From CAYULW01 sp964445815 (GTDB lineage Bacteria > Bacteroidota > Bacteroidia > Flavobacteriales_E > Vicingaceae): a stretch of 64,000 nt of DNA. The stretch spans positions 1 to 64,000 of the forward strand of contig CAYULW010000001.1 in assembly GCA_964445815.1 (NCBI GenBank). The letters run 5' to 3'. The translations under genes were made by a program, and so were the position numbers. The first letter of the stretch is position 1. Each line of letters begins with the position of its first letter. This document shows, piece by piece, positions 18,274-26,865 of this stretch. Under the pieces are notes generated by a model. The model had not been told where the DNA came from and searched no databases. It saw only the letters and a program-made list of their open reading frames with translations.

Positions 18274-19696
18274 TTTTAGGTTCAGTAAAGAAATCTAAAG
18301 CCTCAAACCCCCCCTCTCTGCCAACGCCGCTTTTTTTTACTCCGCCAAATGGAGTTCTTAGGTCTCTAAGCAACCAGGTGTTTATCCAGACAATACCCGC
18401 ATGTAAACTTTCTGCAACTCGATGAGCCCTATCAATATTCTGTGTCCAAACACTAGAAGCCAATCCATATTCTGTAGAGTTGGCATATAGCAACGCTTCT
18501 TCTTCATTATCAAAAGGCTGTATAGTAACTACAGGGCCAAATATTTCTTCTTGATTAGTTCTGCAATCGTGAGGTAGTCCTTCAATTATTGTTGGCTCAA
18601 CGTACCACCCATTTAACCCTTCGCCGCTTAAGTCCACTGGTTTTCCCCCACAAAGAACTTTCCCTCCTTCTTCTTGAGCAAGGTCTATATAACCGAGTAC
18701 CTTTTTAAAATGATCTTCGCTCACTAGGGCGCCAAGGTTTGAGTCAGAAGATTTTGGATTGCCAACTTTTAAGTTATTGGTTGCCTCTACAAAAGCCTCC
18801 CTAAACTTAGCGTAAATAGATCGCTCTACTAATATTCTAGAACCACATAAGCAAATTTGACCTTGATTTGAAAAAGAAGAACGTAATGTTGTTTTGAGCA
18901 TGGAGTCAAAATCACAATCCGCAAAAATCAAATTCGGATTTTTGCCACCAAGCTCCAGAGATAACTTTTTAAACATTGGCGCCGCTACTTTTGCTATTTG
19001 CTCTCCTGTTTTTGTGCCACCAGTAAAAGAAATCATGGGAATATTTGGGTGCTTCGTTATTGCTGCACCAACTTTATGACCATATCCATGAACAATGTTC
19101 AAGACACCTCTTGGTAAACCTGCTTCTATGCAAATTTTAGACAACAAAAAGGCAGTCATTGGAGTAACTTCTGAAGGTTTTGCAACAACACAGTTTCCTG
19201 CTGCAAGAGCGGGAGCAATTTTCCAGCTGAAAAGATAAAGAGGAAGATTCCAAGGAGAGATACAACCGGCAACACCAATTGCACTTCTAAGAGTGTAATT
19301 TATGGCACCCATTTCCATATAGTGAGACTCCGAGGCATAATGAAGTATTGCGGTTGCGTAAAATCTAAAATTATGTGCCGCCCTGGGAATGTCTACTTTA
19401 CTTGCTAAGCTAACTGGCTTACCATTGTCCTTTGACTCTGCCTTTGCAAGCTGATTAAGGTTTTTTTCAATCAGATCGGCAATACAATAAAGAATCTTAG
19501 ATCGTTCATCCTTAGAGGTTTTAGACCATTTCTCAAAAGCAGCATTCGCGGCTTTGGTTGCCAGTTCAACATCTTTTTCATCAGAATCGGGAATAAGAGA
19601 ATAGATCTCAGCCCTCGAAGGGTCATAGTTGTTGATGTAGTTGCCTGACTTCGGTTCTAAAAGTTGCCCATCAATATAGTTTAATATCTTCTCCAT
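18254..19696 (-). CDS. NAD(P)-dependent aldehyde dehydrogenase (ALDH8/2-hydroxymuconic semialdehyde type)
   Basis: 480 aa, full length. It oxidises an aldehyde to the acid using NAD(P). The active site is visible: 'SLELGGKNPNLIF' with the general-base Glu, and 'NQGQICLCGSRI' with the nucleophilic Cys. The 'ISFTGGTKTGEQI' loop binds the cofactor and 'EEIFGPVV' is the conserved late motif. 'ICLCGSRI' is typical of the aminomuconate/2-hydroxymuconate semialdehyde dehydrogenase and ALDH8A1 branch, which suggests a role in tryptophan or aromatic catabolism. No other gene of such a pathway is nearby. Confidence 0.88.
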   Translation of the reverse strand: MEKILNYIDGQLLEPKSGNYINNYDPSRAEIYSLIPDSDEKDVELATKAANAAFEKWSKTSKDERSKILYCIADLIEKNLNQLAKAESKDNGKPVSLASKVDIPRAAHNFRFYATAILHYASESHYMEMGAINYTLRSAIGVAGCISPWNLPLYLFSWKIAPALAAGNCVVAKPSEVTPMTAFLLSKICIEAGLPRGVLNIVHGYGHKVGAAITKHPNIPMISFTGGTKTGEQIAKVAAPMFKKLSLELGGKNPNLIFADCDFDSMLKTTLRSSFSNQGQICLCGSRILVERSIYAKFREAFVEATNNLKVGNPKSSDSNLGALVSEDHFKKVLGYIDLAQEEGGKVLCGGKPVDLSGEGLNGWYVEPTIIEGLPHDCRTNQEEIFGPVVTIQPFDNEEEALLYANSTEYGLASSVWTQNIDRAHRVAESLHAGIVWINTWLLRDLRTPFGGVKKSGVGREGGFEALDFFTEPKNVCIKY

Positions 19697-19712
19697 GCAA
19701 CAAATTTAAAAT

Positions 19713-19736
19713 AAAACAGGGGCTTTTGGCCCCTGT
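19713..19736 (-). terminator. Terminator-like hairpin just upstream of the ALDH start
   Basis: Nine-base stem AACAGGGGC / GCCCCTGTT with a short loop; on the minus strand it is followed by TTTATTTT. It sits about 17 bases 5' of the aldehyde dehydrogenase ATG. It would therefore lie in that gene's leader, either as an attenuator or as the end of a short minus-strand transcript from 19.74-19.9 kb. No protein gene precedes it on this strand. Confidence 0.6.
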
Positions 19737-19831
19737 TAGACTGTAGTAAAATCAAACAATTGTTTAACATCTATTATTTTGAAGGTGTTTGACTCTGTTT
19801 GTAAATGTAATGATGAGTCTATCGTTATTAA

Positions 19832-19868
19832 TGTTAACGAAATCAAAAGGACTGTTAAATTCTGTTAA
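19832..19868 (+). promoter_or_regulatory. Phased TGTTAA direct repeats (candidate response-regulator site)
   Basis: TGTTAA occurs at 19832, 19853 and 19863. The last two are exactly 10 bases apart within 'CTGTTAAATTCTGTTAAG', and the first is about two helical turns upstream. OmpR-family regulators bind tandem direct repeats with this phasing. The site lies 42-78 bases before the two-component operon and could mediate autoregulation. Confidence 0.45.
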
Positions 19869-19909
19869 GCCAGACCTTGTCTATTTTTAAAAGAGTCTAA
19901 ATTCGAGTC

Positions 19910-21484
19910 GTGAAGAAGCAACACTTATTTTGGTTCATTGCGGCTGCATCTATTAGCATCATTTTTCTGATATGGATTCAAGTTTATTGGATACAGGTTT
20001 CGATTCAAACTCACCAGACCCGCTTTGACCAACTTGTTATGGAGAGTTTAAATGAAACAATCAGTAAGCTTGAAAAAGAAGAGGCCATTACTCAGTTTAC
20101 AAGCAAATTGATGTCAGAAAATAAATTAGGCATGAGTGAAAAAGACTCAGTTGTCGAAGTAGAGCAATTTCCTATTAATGAACCGTTTTTAAATAACTCA
20201 ATTTCTAAAGATAAAGAAATAAGTGGCCAAAAAGGGGATCAGTTTGTGATTAACTTTTCTCCATCCAACCTATTGGATTCCTCGATCTTTATTATTCGAA
20301 AAACTCAGAAGAGAGTTTTAAATTCAGACTTTTTGTCTTCTCCTTCAAAAGATAATTTGCTGAAGAATAAAATAGAGCAAAAAGCAACACTTATAAATGA
20401 CATTGTTAATGAGCTGGCATTGATAAGTATCAGTAGAGGGTCTGCCGAAAGAGTCGATGATATCAAGTTAGATTCTATTTTACAGCTTCAGCTTAACAAT
20501 AATGGAATAACCATTCCATACCACTTCGATATTCTTGACTCGGAAACGGATCAATTGAGTTTTACAAGTAACTCTGGAATTGCTAGTGGACTAAAGTCAA
20601 GTCCATATAAAGTGAGTCTCTTTCCTAATGATTATTACGAAAGTGACTATTTGATGCTTTACTTTCCTAATCAAGGACGTTACATAATAAGCTCTGCATG
20701 GAAAGTCTTATTAACATCTTTTTTATTAGTTATTATTTTGGTTTCGCTTTTTTATTTTGGAATAGCCACCATTTTCAAACAAAAACGTCTTTCTTTAATA
20801 AAAAACGATTTTATTAACAACATGACTCATGAATTGAAAACTCCAATTTCTACTATATCACTAGCTTGCGAGGCGTTGGAGGATCATAATTTGGACTTGA
20901 AAAAAGAACGCAGACTTTCTTATGTTAAAATGATTCATGAAGAAAATGATCGATTAGGCATTTTAGTTGACAGCGTTTTAAAAAGTGCAGTTTGGGACTC
21001 TGTCGAGTTGAAACTAAATTTTAAGGAACACTCTGTTCATAAGCTTATAAATACCATTGTTTCGGCATTTGGTATTCAAGTAGAGAAGCTGGGAGGAAAA
21101 ATCAAATTAAACTTAAATGCTTCAAATGACTTGCTTTTCATAGATGACGTTCATTTTACTAATGTAATATACAACCTCCTTGATAATGCAAGAAAATACA
21201 GCAAAACCTCTCCCGAAATTGAATTAACCACACAAAATAGTGGCGACCAATTTGTGTTATTAATTCAAGATAAAGGAATTGGAATAAAACCACAAGACCA
21301 AAAGAAAGTCTTTGATAAATTTTATAGAGTCCCAACAGGAAACATTCACGATGTTAAAGGCTTTGGTCTTGGTTTGAGTTATGTGAAGAGAATAGTAGAG
21401 CTTCATAATGGAAGTATAGGAATAAAAAGTGCTGTTGGAAAAGGCACAAGTATTATTTTAAAAATTCAGCAAAATGGAAGATAA
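19910..21484 (+). CDS. Sensor histidine kinase (HisKA/HATPase_c), RprX-like
   Basis: 524 aa, GTG start. Two transmembrane helices (about 8-28 and 265-288) enclose a large periplasmic domain of about 235 residues. The transmitter contains the H box 'DFINNMTHELKTPIS' (about 300) and HATPase motifs 'LLDNARKYS', 'DKGIGIKP' and 'GFGLGLSYV'. The architecture matches the RprX kinases of Bacteroides and relatives, which pair with an OmpR-type regulator. It overlaps the response regulator by 11 bases. The stimulus is unknown. Confidence 0.92.
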   Translation: MKKQHLFWFIAAASISIIFLIWIQVYWIQVSIQTHQTRFDQLVMESLNETISKLEKEEAITQFTSKLMSENKLGMSEKDSVVEVEQFPINEPFLNNSISKDKEISGQKGDQFVINFSPSNLLDSSIFIIRKTQKRVLNSDFLSSPSKDNLLKNKIEQKATLINDIVNELALISISRGSAERVDDIKLDSILQLQLNNNGITIPYHFDILDSETDQLSFTSNSGIASGLKSSPYKVSLFPNDYYESDYLMLYFPNQGRYIISSAWKVLLTSFLLVIILVSLFYFGIATIFKQKRLSLIKNDFINNMTHELKTPISTISLACEALEDHNLDLKKERRLSYVKMIHEENDRLGILVDSVLKSAVWDSVELKLNFKEHSVHKLINTIVSAFGIQVEKLGGKIKLNLNASNDLLFIDDVHFTNVIYNLLDNARKYSKTSPEIELTTQNSGDQFVLLIQDKGIGIKPQDQKKVFDKFYRVPTGNIHDVKGFGLGLSYVKRIVELHNGSIGIKSAVGKGTSIILKIQQNGR

Positions 21485-22172
21485 AAAAACAAGAGTTTTA
21501 GTTGTAGAAGATGATATTAATTTAGGTAATATGTTGTCTGACTATCTAAAGGTAAAAGGCTTTGATGTGAGTATAGCTAGAGATGGAGAAGAAGGGTTTA
21601 AATTTTTTGCTGAAAGCAATTACGATATATGCCTTTTAGATGTGATGATGCCTAAAAAAGATGGTTTTACTCTTGCCAAAGAAATAAGAAGCCTGAATAC
21701 ACATATGCCCGTCATATTTTTAACAGCTAAATCTATGGAAGATGATGTTAAAGAAGGCTTTATGTCTGGCGCTGACGATTACATCACAAAACCTTTTAGT
21801 ATGGAGGTTCTTCTTATGAGAATTGAGGCAATTTTAAGACGATTACAGGTCGGTGAAGAAAAATTAAAGGACAAAAAAGAGTTTGAAATAAAAGATTTTA
21901 AGTTTTTCCCGGATAAGAGAATAATTATTAAAGGAGGGCAAGAAAAAAAGTTGACGTCAAAAGAGAATGAATTATTAAAGCTACTATGCATGTATCAAGG
22001 TGAAATTGTCGACAGAAACGATGCTTTAAACATGATATGGGGAGACGATAATTATTTTAACTCAAGAAGCATGGATGTTTATGTCACTAAGCTGAGAAAA
22101 ATTTTTAAAGAAGAACCATCAATTCAAATTTTAAATAGTCATGGAAAAGGGTTTAAACTGCTAGTAGAGTAG
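21474..22172 (+). CDS. OmpR-family response regulator, RprY-like
   Basis: 232 aa. The receiver domain (about 1-122) has 'VVEDD', the phospho-acceptor 'CLLDVMMPKKDGF', 'FLTAKS' and 'ITKPF'. The C-terminal winged helix (about 135-230) has 'LTSKENELLKLLCMYQ' and 'SRSMDVYVTKLRKIFK'. It forms a pair with the upstream kinase, whose end it overlaps. The TGTTAA repeats before the operon are a plausible target. Confidence 0.93.
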   Translation: MEDKKTRVLVVEDDINLGNMLSDYLKVKGFDVSIARDGEEGFKFFAESNYDICLLDVMMPKKDGFTLAKEIRSLNTHMPVIFLTAKSMEDDVKEGFMSGADDYITKPFSMEVLLMRIEAILRRLQVGEEKLKDKKEFEIKDFKFFPDKRIIIKGGQEKKLTSKENELLKLLCMYQGEIVDRNDALNMIWGDDNYFNSRSMDVYVTKLRKIFKEEPSIQILNSHGKGFKLLVE

Positions 22173-22195
22173 GTTTTATTTTACAACAGATTATT

Positions 22196-22203
22196 TATAT
22201 TTG
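22196..22203 (+). promoter_or_regulatory. Bacteroidetes-type -7 box for the usp gene
   Basis: TATATTTG is an exact match to the TAnnTTTG -7 element. It sits 25 bases upstream of the ATG at 22229, with a T-rich tract around 22174-22177 at roughly the -33 position but no clean TTG. It suggests that usp has its own promoter after the response regulator. Confidence 0.45.
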
Positions 22204-22228
22204 ATTAACCATTTTTAAATGGCTAATC

Positions 22229-23053
22229 ATGAAGCATATTTTATTTCCCACTGATTTTTCTGACAATTCAGAACACGCTCTGCCTTTTGCTTTAGAAGTG
22301 GGAAGACTTTTTGATTCGGAGATTACCTTGTTTAATGCCTATAAAATGCCTTACTCTAAATCTAACCTTCTTGTTTCTATGAAAGATAGGATGAAGGAAG
22401 ACTCTGATCAAGAGTTGGAAAAGCTAAAACAAAAGGCGCTTTCAAGAGAAAAATACGCACATCTCACGATTAAGACCCAATCTGCTTCGGGGGGATTTGT
22501 AAGCTCAATACCGAGGATTGCAAAAAGCAGCAACTCAAGCATGATAGTTATGGGAACCAAAGGCGCAAGTGGCTTGAAAGAAATGTTTATAGGGAGTAAT
22601 ACTTTAGAGGTTATTCAAACGACTCACTGTCCTGTTTTGGCAATACCGGAAAATGCTGTGCTAAAAAAAATCAGCAAAATAGCTTTTGCAACTGACTTTA
22701 GGGCAATTAAAAACCCGGACTGTTTAGCTCCAATGTTTGATATTGCAAGAAAGTTGGATCTACCCATTGAGTTTGTTAATGTGGTAAGAAAACAAGAGAG
22801 TGTTAATACAGAAGAGAAAGCGAAAAACGCCATTCAGCTTGAGGCAATGGCAAAAGACATTAAAACTTCAATATTTTATATATCTAACGAGGACATAATA
22901 GATGGCTTGGGTGATTACATCAACAATGTGCACCCTGATCTTATAGTTATGTTATCTCGAAAACACACTTTATTTGAAAGAATATTTCTGAAATCAATTA
23001 CAAATAAACTTTCTTTTCGAACAGAGATACCCCTACTTGTTTTAGATGAATAA
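22229..23053 (+). CDS. Tandem universal stress protein
   Basis: 274 aa with two Usp domains in tandem (about 1-143 and 148-274). The first domain shows 'ILFPTDFSDNSEHALPFAL' and the ATP-binding-like 'VMGTKGASGLKEMFIGSNT'. The second is degenerate: 'IAFATDFRAIKN' at its start, and 'IVMLSRKHTLFERIF' in place of the G2xG9xG loop. Such cytosolic proteins respond to stress or starvation. It follows the two-component pair with its own apparent promoter. Confidence 0.92.
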   Translation: MKHILFPTDFSDNSEHALPFALEVGRLFDSEITLFNAYKMPYSKSNLLVSMKDRMKEDSDQELEKLKQKALSREKYAHLTIKTQSASGGFVSSIPRIAKSSNSSMIVMGTKGASGLKEMFIGSNTLEVIQTTHCPVLAIPENAVLKKISKIAFATDFRAIKNPDCLAPMFDIARKLDLPIEFVNVVRKQESVNTEEKAKNAIQLEAMAKDIKTSIFYISNEDIIDGLGDYINNVHPDLIVMLSRKHTLFERIFLKSITNKLSFRTEIPLLVLDE

Positions 23054-23070
23054 AACCATGGCACGGTTTT
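23052..23070 (+). terminator. Weak terminator-like hairpin after usp
   Basis: AAAACC / GGTTTT stem with a 7-base loop, directly after the usp stop codon. The stem is short and there is no extra T tail, so termination is uncertain. Confidence 0.3.
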
Positions 23071-23104
23071 AGTAATTTCGCAATCCAAAATAGGTTGTGC
23101 ATAC

Positions 23105-23497
23105 TTGGGAAAACGCTATATTTTTATTTTCATTATACTTCTTTCTGTCTGGAGTTGTAGCTCAAGCAACTCAACTTTTATGGGCAGAAACGGCTCTCAT
23201 AAAAGGATGGGTTCTGCCCCAACAGGCAAGTATAGGAACCCAACAATGTTTAGTACGGTTAATCCTTTTCAAGGACGAGCAAAGGCAAAGCTTGCAAAAA
23301 GTAAAAGAAAAAAGTTAAAACTATTTAAGAAAAGACATAAACAACAAGGAAGATATAGAAAAGCGCCAAAGCCGGGGAGGTCCTTTAAAATGAAGAGAAC
23401 TTTGTCTCGGGGTAGGTTAAAGTCTTCCGGAAGTAGAACAAAAAGCAGTGGTGGAAGATCCAAAAAAAATAAGAATTTGTTTAATACAAGAAAGTAA
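23105..23497 (+). CDS. Small, very basic lipoprotein
   Basis: 130 aa starting at TTG 23105. The start is set by the lipoprotein signal 'FIIILLSVWSCSSSNS', whose Cys is the likely lipid-modified residue. The mature part is dominated by Lys/Arg/Ser/Gly, for example 'KSKRKKLKLFKKRHKQQ' and 'SSGSRTKSSGGRSKK'. I recognise no family. The strong positive charge suggests electrostatic binding to LPS, DNA or polyanionic matrix. An overlapping GTG-started frame at 23097 has no such features and is rejected. Confidence 0.62.
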   Translation: MGKRYIFIFIILLSVWSCSSSNSTFMGRNGSHKRMGSAPTGKYRNPTMFSTVNPFQGRAKAKLAKSKRKKLKLFKKRHKQQGRYRKAPKPGRSFKMKRTLSRGRLKSSGSRTKSSGGRSKKNKNLFNTRK

Positions 23498-23527
23498 GTG
23501 CTTAAATCCTGAAAACCTTATGTCTTC

Positions 23528-23557
23528 TTGTGTAGAAACAAAAAATTATTACTTTTA
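23528..23557 (+). promoter_or_regulatory. Candidate promoter of the yfiR-like operon
   Basis: TTG at 23528-23530 and TACTTTTA at 23550-23557 are separated by 19 bases. This fits the Bacteroidetes -33/-7 layout with one mismatch in TAnnTTTG. The start codon is about 18 bases downstream. Confidence 0.5.
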
Positions 23558-23575
23558 TAATTCAGTACCAGTAAA

Positions 23576-24112
23576 GTGAAGAAGGGATTAATCTTAATAT
23601 TTCCAGTCTTGTTTTTGACCTTAGCTTCTTTTGTTATGAAAGAAAAAAGTCAAAAGGTAGATACTAATGCAAAGATTAAGGCTGTTTTTATCTACAACTT
23701 CACTAAGTACATAGAATGGCCTTCTTCTCACCAGCAGGGCGAATTTAAAATAGGTATTTTAGGTGAAAACCCTCCTTTATACTCAGAACTGGACAAAATG
23801 TCAAAGGTCAAAAAGGTGGCCAATCGATCTTTTTCAATAACATCGTTTAAAGATTTAGAAGAAATAAACGTTCCTCATATATTATATATTCCCGGAGATA
23901 ATACAGACTTATTGAAAGAGGCCGTAAAAAAATTAAAAGGGAAGAGCACATTGATTGTAACAGAAAAACCTGGAACAGCACAGCAGGGGTCTGTTATTAA
24001 CTTCATTGTGGTTGGTAATCGTCAGAAGTTTGAGTTGAACAAAGCAAATGCACACAATCACAATTTGAAAGTTGCAACAGCACTTGAAAACCTAGCCGTA
24101 TTAGTGAACTAA
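23576..24112 (+). CDS. YfiR-family (DUF4154) periplasmic protein
   Basis: 178 aa, GTG start. After an N-terminal signal segment the family signature is clear: 'IKAVFIYNFTKYIEWP', 'FKIGILGENPPLYSEL', 'HILYIPGDN', 'TLIVTEKPGTAQQGSVINFI' and 'NHNLKVATALENLAVLV'. In Pseudomonas, YfiR is a periplasmic inhibitor of the diguanylate cyclase YfiN. Here the next genes are a TPR protein and a HAMP-SpoIIE phosphatase. By analogy it may gate the phosphatase; that partner is an inference. The stop overlaps the next ATG. Confidence 0.9.
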   Translation: MKKGLILIFPVLFLTLASFVMKEKSQKVDTNAKIKAVFIYNFTKYIEWPSSHQQGEFKIGILGENPPLYSELDKMSKVKKVANRSFSITSFKDLEEINVPHILYIPGDNTDLLKEAVKKLKGKSTLIVTEKPGTAQQGSVINFIVVGNRQKFELNKANAHNHNLKVATALENLAVLVN

Positions 24113-25050
24113 TGAGAAAATTAATCTACATATCGATTATCTTTTTTATTGCATCTAGTGCTGCTTTTGGTCAAAATAAGCTAGCAAATGCGCACTATAG
24201 CTTAAAACAAGGAGAGTACCAAAAAGCAAAAGAGTTGATCGATGCTGCAGCAATAGATACAAGCTTTATGAATTTGCCTGCTACATGGTATTATAAAGGG
24301 CATATTTATAAAGAATTGTACAAAGAGTCTGAAACAGAAAACATTAACTCTCCATATCGCGTGGAATCGATTGAAGGATTCAAAAAGTGTGTTGAATTAG
24401 AACCTAATGGGCAATATGCCGAAAGTGCAAAAAAGGGACTGAAATATCTTGCAACAACAATTTACAATCAAGCAGCTGCAATTTTTAATGAGTCGAATTA
24501 TCCAGCTGCAATTTCTGCATATGAGTACCACAAAAAAGTAATGAGTTTTGCCTATCCGGATGCAGATTTTACAGATAAAGACATTATGTTTAAACTTGGT
24601 CTAGCTTCAATTAAGAATAGAATGGCCGAACAGGACACTGTAAATGCGAAAGCTCATCTTGCGGAAGCTGAAGAAATTTATAAAGAAGTTTTGACGTTAG
24701 ATTCAAATAACATAAGCGCAAACTATAATTTAGGAATTATCTATTATAATCAGGGAGTTGAGATTGTTAACAACATGGATTATAGCTTGGATTTGATGGA
24801 ACTGACAATGATTCAGGATGAGATTATAGTTTTGTTCAGAAAGTCTCTTCCATATATGAAAAAGGCATACGACTTGAATCCTACAAGAAAAGAGACGCTT
24901 ATTGGTTTGCAAGGCATTTATTTTAGCTTAAACGACATCCCTAAATCAGAGCTGTACAAAAAGGAGTTAGAAGCTTTAGAAGGCAAAGAAAAACCTCAAC
25001 AAGAAGAAGAAGTCGATGAAGGACTTCAAGAGTCCACAGAAGAAGAATAA
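24112..25050 (+). CDS. Exported TPR protein
   Basis: 312 aa with signal peptide 'IIFFIASSAAFGQ'. TPR-like helix pairs extend over most of the protein ('AHYSLKQGEYQKAKEL', 'SANYNLGIIYYNQG', 'MKKAYDLNPTRKETL'). The C-terminus is a Glu-rich tail. It is probably a periplasmic scaffold between the YfiR-like protein and the membrane phosphatase. It overlaps the upstream gene by one base and lies 13 bases before the downstream gene. Confidence 0.82.
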   Translation: MRKLIYISIIFFIASSAAFGQNKLANAHYSLKQGEYQKAKELIDAAAIDTSFMNLPATWYYKGHIYKELYKESETENINSPYRVESIEGFKKCVELEPNGQYAESAKKGLKYLATTIYNQAAAIFNESNYPAAISAYEYHKKVMSFAYPDADFTDKDIMFKLGLASIKNRMAEQDTVNAKAHLAEAEEIYKEVLTLDSNNISANYNLGIIYYNQGVEIVNNMDYSLDLMELTMIQDEIIVLFRKSLPYMKKAYDLNPTRKETLIGLQGIYFSLNDIPKSELYKKELEALEGKEKPQQEEEVDEGLQESTEEE

Positions 25051-25063
25051 GGCGAAGTACTGA

Positions 25064-26854
25064 ATGAAGTTCCGGTTAACAATAGGAAGAAAGATTGGTT
25101 TAGGGTTTGGTATCCTTATTCTTTTGACAATGGTTGTTTTTGTTTCCACCTATTTTACTTTAGGAGAGAGTCGGCAAATAAATGATCGTATAGCCTCTGT
25201 TAATACCCCATCTATTAAGTTTTTGCAAGAGCTTAAAACATCTATTTTGGAAACAAAAATATACCTTACCAGTTGGGTAAAGTATCAAAAGACAGAACAT
25301 CAAGATAAGACGGCATTAATAGACTATAGAAAACAAGAATACCCAAAGATTAAGGGTCATTTACAGGAATTATCCGAAAAATGGTCCTCTGCACAAAAAG
25401 ATTCCCTTAATCAGCTTTTTTCCAATATTGATTATTTGTTTGAAGTACAAAATAGTACTGTCATTTATCAGTTGACGAGATTTGAAGATTATGAGGACCC
25501 TATGGTTTTTTTTATTGCTGAGGGAAGCATAGAGGAAGGCGGAGAGGTATATGTAGCCACAGATTTAGTTATTAGTAACCTAGATCAGCTAATTTCTGAT
25601 CAGCAAAAGGACGCAGTTACACTTAAAGAAGAAATGCTTTCTGCATTCCAGACATTGAACATTATGGTTCAGTATCTAGGAGGCACCTTGATTATTCTAG
25701 GGATTTTAATCGGTTGGTATACAACTAGAACAATTGTGAGCCCAATAAGAAGCTTAAAAGCAGTTGCTGTAAAATTGGGACGAGGTGTATTTCCTAGGAA
25801 GCGAATGAAAGAAGGAGTTGATGAAATTGGTGAGATGACTGCCGCTATGAATAATGTTGTTGATGGTTTGAAACGAACTAAAGACTTCGCAGAAGCGGTT
25901 GGTTCAGGAAACTTTGAAACAGATTACAAACCTTTAAGTAGCAAAGATACCCTAGGGAAGGCACTTTTAAAAATGCGGGATGACCTAGCTGAGAATGAAA
26001 GAATTCTTGAAGAAAAAGTGAGATTAAGAACAGCTGAGGTTGTCGCTCAAAAAGAAGAGATCGATAAACAACGTTCTCAGATAGAAGAATACTTCGTTCA
26101 AGTTACGGATAGTATTAAATACGCGAAGAAAATTCAAGAGGCCATATTACCTCCCGAACATCAGGTCAAAAAAATGTTACCCAATTCATTTATCCTCTAT
26201 CGCCCTAAAGACATTGTTAGTGGAGATTTTTATTGGCTGGGAGAAGCAAATAACAAAGTGTTCTTTGCTGCCGTAGATTGCACAGGACATGGGGTGCCTG
26301 GAGCCTTTATGTCTATTGTGGGGTATAATCAATTAAAGCAAGCCATTATCACTACAGGTGGTTCAAACCCTGCTGAAATATTAGATCACTTAAACAGAGG
26401 GGTTTCTGAAACCTTACATCAAAAAGATGCACACTCCACCAATAAGGACGGGATGGACATCGCAATTTGCTCACTTAATTACGATACCTTAGAGTTAGAA
26501 TACGCTGGTGCATTTAACCCACTTTACTTATTGAGAAACGATGAAATTATTCAGGTTAAAGGGAATAAATTCCCAATCGGTTCATTTGTTGATGAGGAAC
26601 CTGAAAACTTTACTAACCATTCAATACAACTGGAAAAGGGCGATCAGATTTATATATTTTCAGATGGCTATGCCGATCAATTTGGAGGGCCACGAGGGAA
26701 AAAATTAATGTACCGCCGTTTCAGAGAGTTGTTGATTGAGAATGGCGATAAAGAGTTAAGTGAGCAAAAAAATGAGCTTCAAAAGTCTTTATTTGACTGG
26801 ATGAAAGAAGAAGAGCAGGTAGATGATATCCTCGTGATTGGAGTTCGGGTCTAA
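25064..26854 (+). CDS. HAMP-linked membrane SpoIIE-type PP2C phosphatase
   Basis: 596 aa. Transmembrane helices near 10-30 and 200-222 enclose a four-helix-bundle-like sensor. A HAMP domain starts with 'RTIVSPIRSLKAVAVKLG' and a coiled coil follows (about 305-345). The output is 'SIKYAKKIQEAILPP' plus a SpoIIE/PP2C domain with metal ligands in 'DIVSGDFYWL', 'AAVDCTGHGVPGAFMS', 'DGMDIAI' and 'FSDGYADQFGG'. The sensor resembles that of chemoreceptors, but the output is dephosphorylation of a Ser/Thr phosphoprotein. It is the last gene of the yfiR/TPR operon. Confidence 0.92.
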   Translation: MKFRLTIGRKIGLGFGILILLTMVVFVSTYFTLGESRQINDRIASVNTPSIKFLQELKTSILETKIYLTSWVKYQKTEHQDKTALIDYRKQEYPKIKGHLQELSEKWSSAQKDSLNQLFSNIDYLFEVQNSTVIYQLTRFEDYEDPMVFFIAEGSIEEGGEVYVATDLVISNLDQLISDQQKDAVTLKEEMLSAFQTLNIMVQYLGGTLIILGILIGWYTTRTIVSPIRSLKAVAVKLGRGVFPRKRMKEGVDEIGEMTAAMNNVVDGLKRTKDFAEAVGSGNFETDYKPLSSKDTLGKALLKMRDDLAENERILEEKVRLRTAEVVAQKEEIDKQRSQIEEYFVQVTDSIKYAKKIQEAILPPEHQVKKMLPNSFILYRPKDIVSGDFYWLGEANNKVFFAAVDCTGHGVPGAFMSIVGYNQLKQAIITTGGSNPAEILDHLNRGVSETLHQKDAHSTNKDGMDIAICSLNYDTLELEYAGAFNPLYLLRNDEIIQVKGNKFPIGSFVDEEPENFTNHSIQLEKGDQIYIFSDGYADQFGGPRGKKLMYRRFRELLIENGDKELSEQKNELQKSLFDWMKEEEQVDDILVIGVRV

Positions 26855-26865
26855 TATCAAAAAAA

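Noticed and set aside
23097..23318. GTG-started frame overlapping the basic lipoprotein
   Set aside because: The competing frame has a complete lipobox and continues as a coherent basic protein; this one is a shifted reading.
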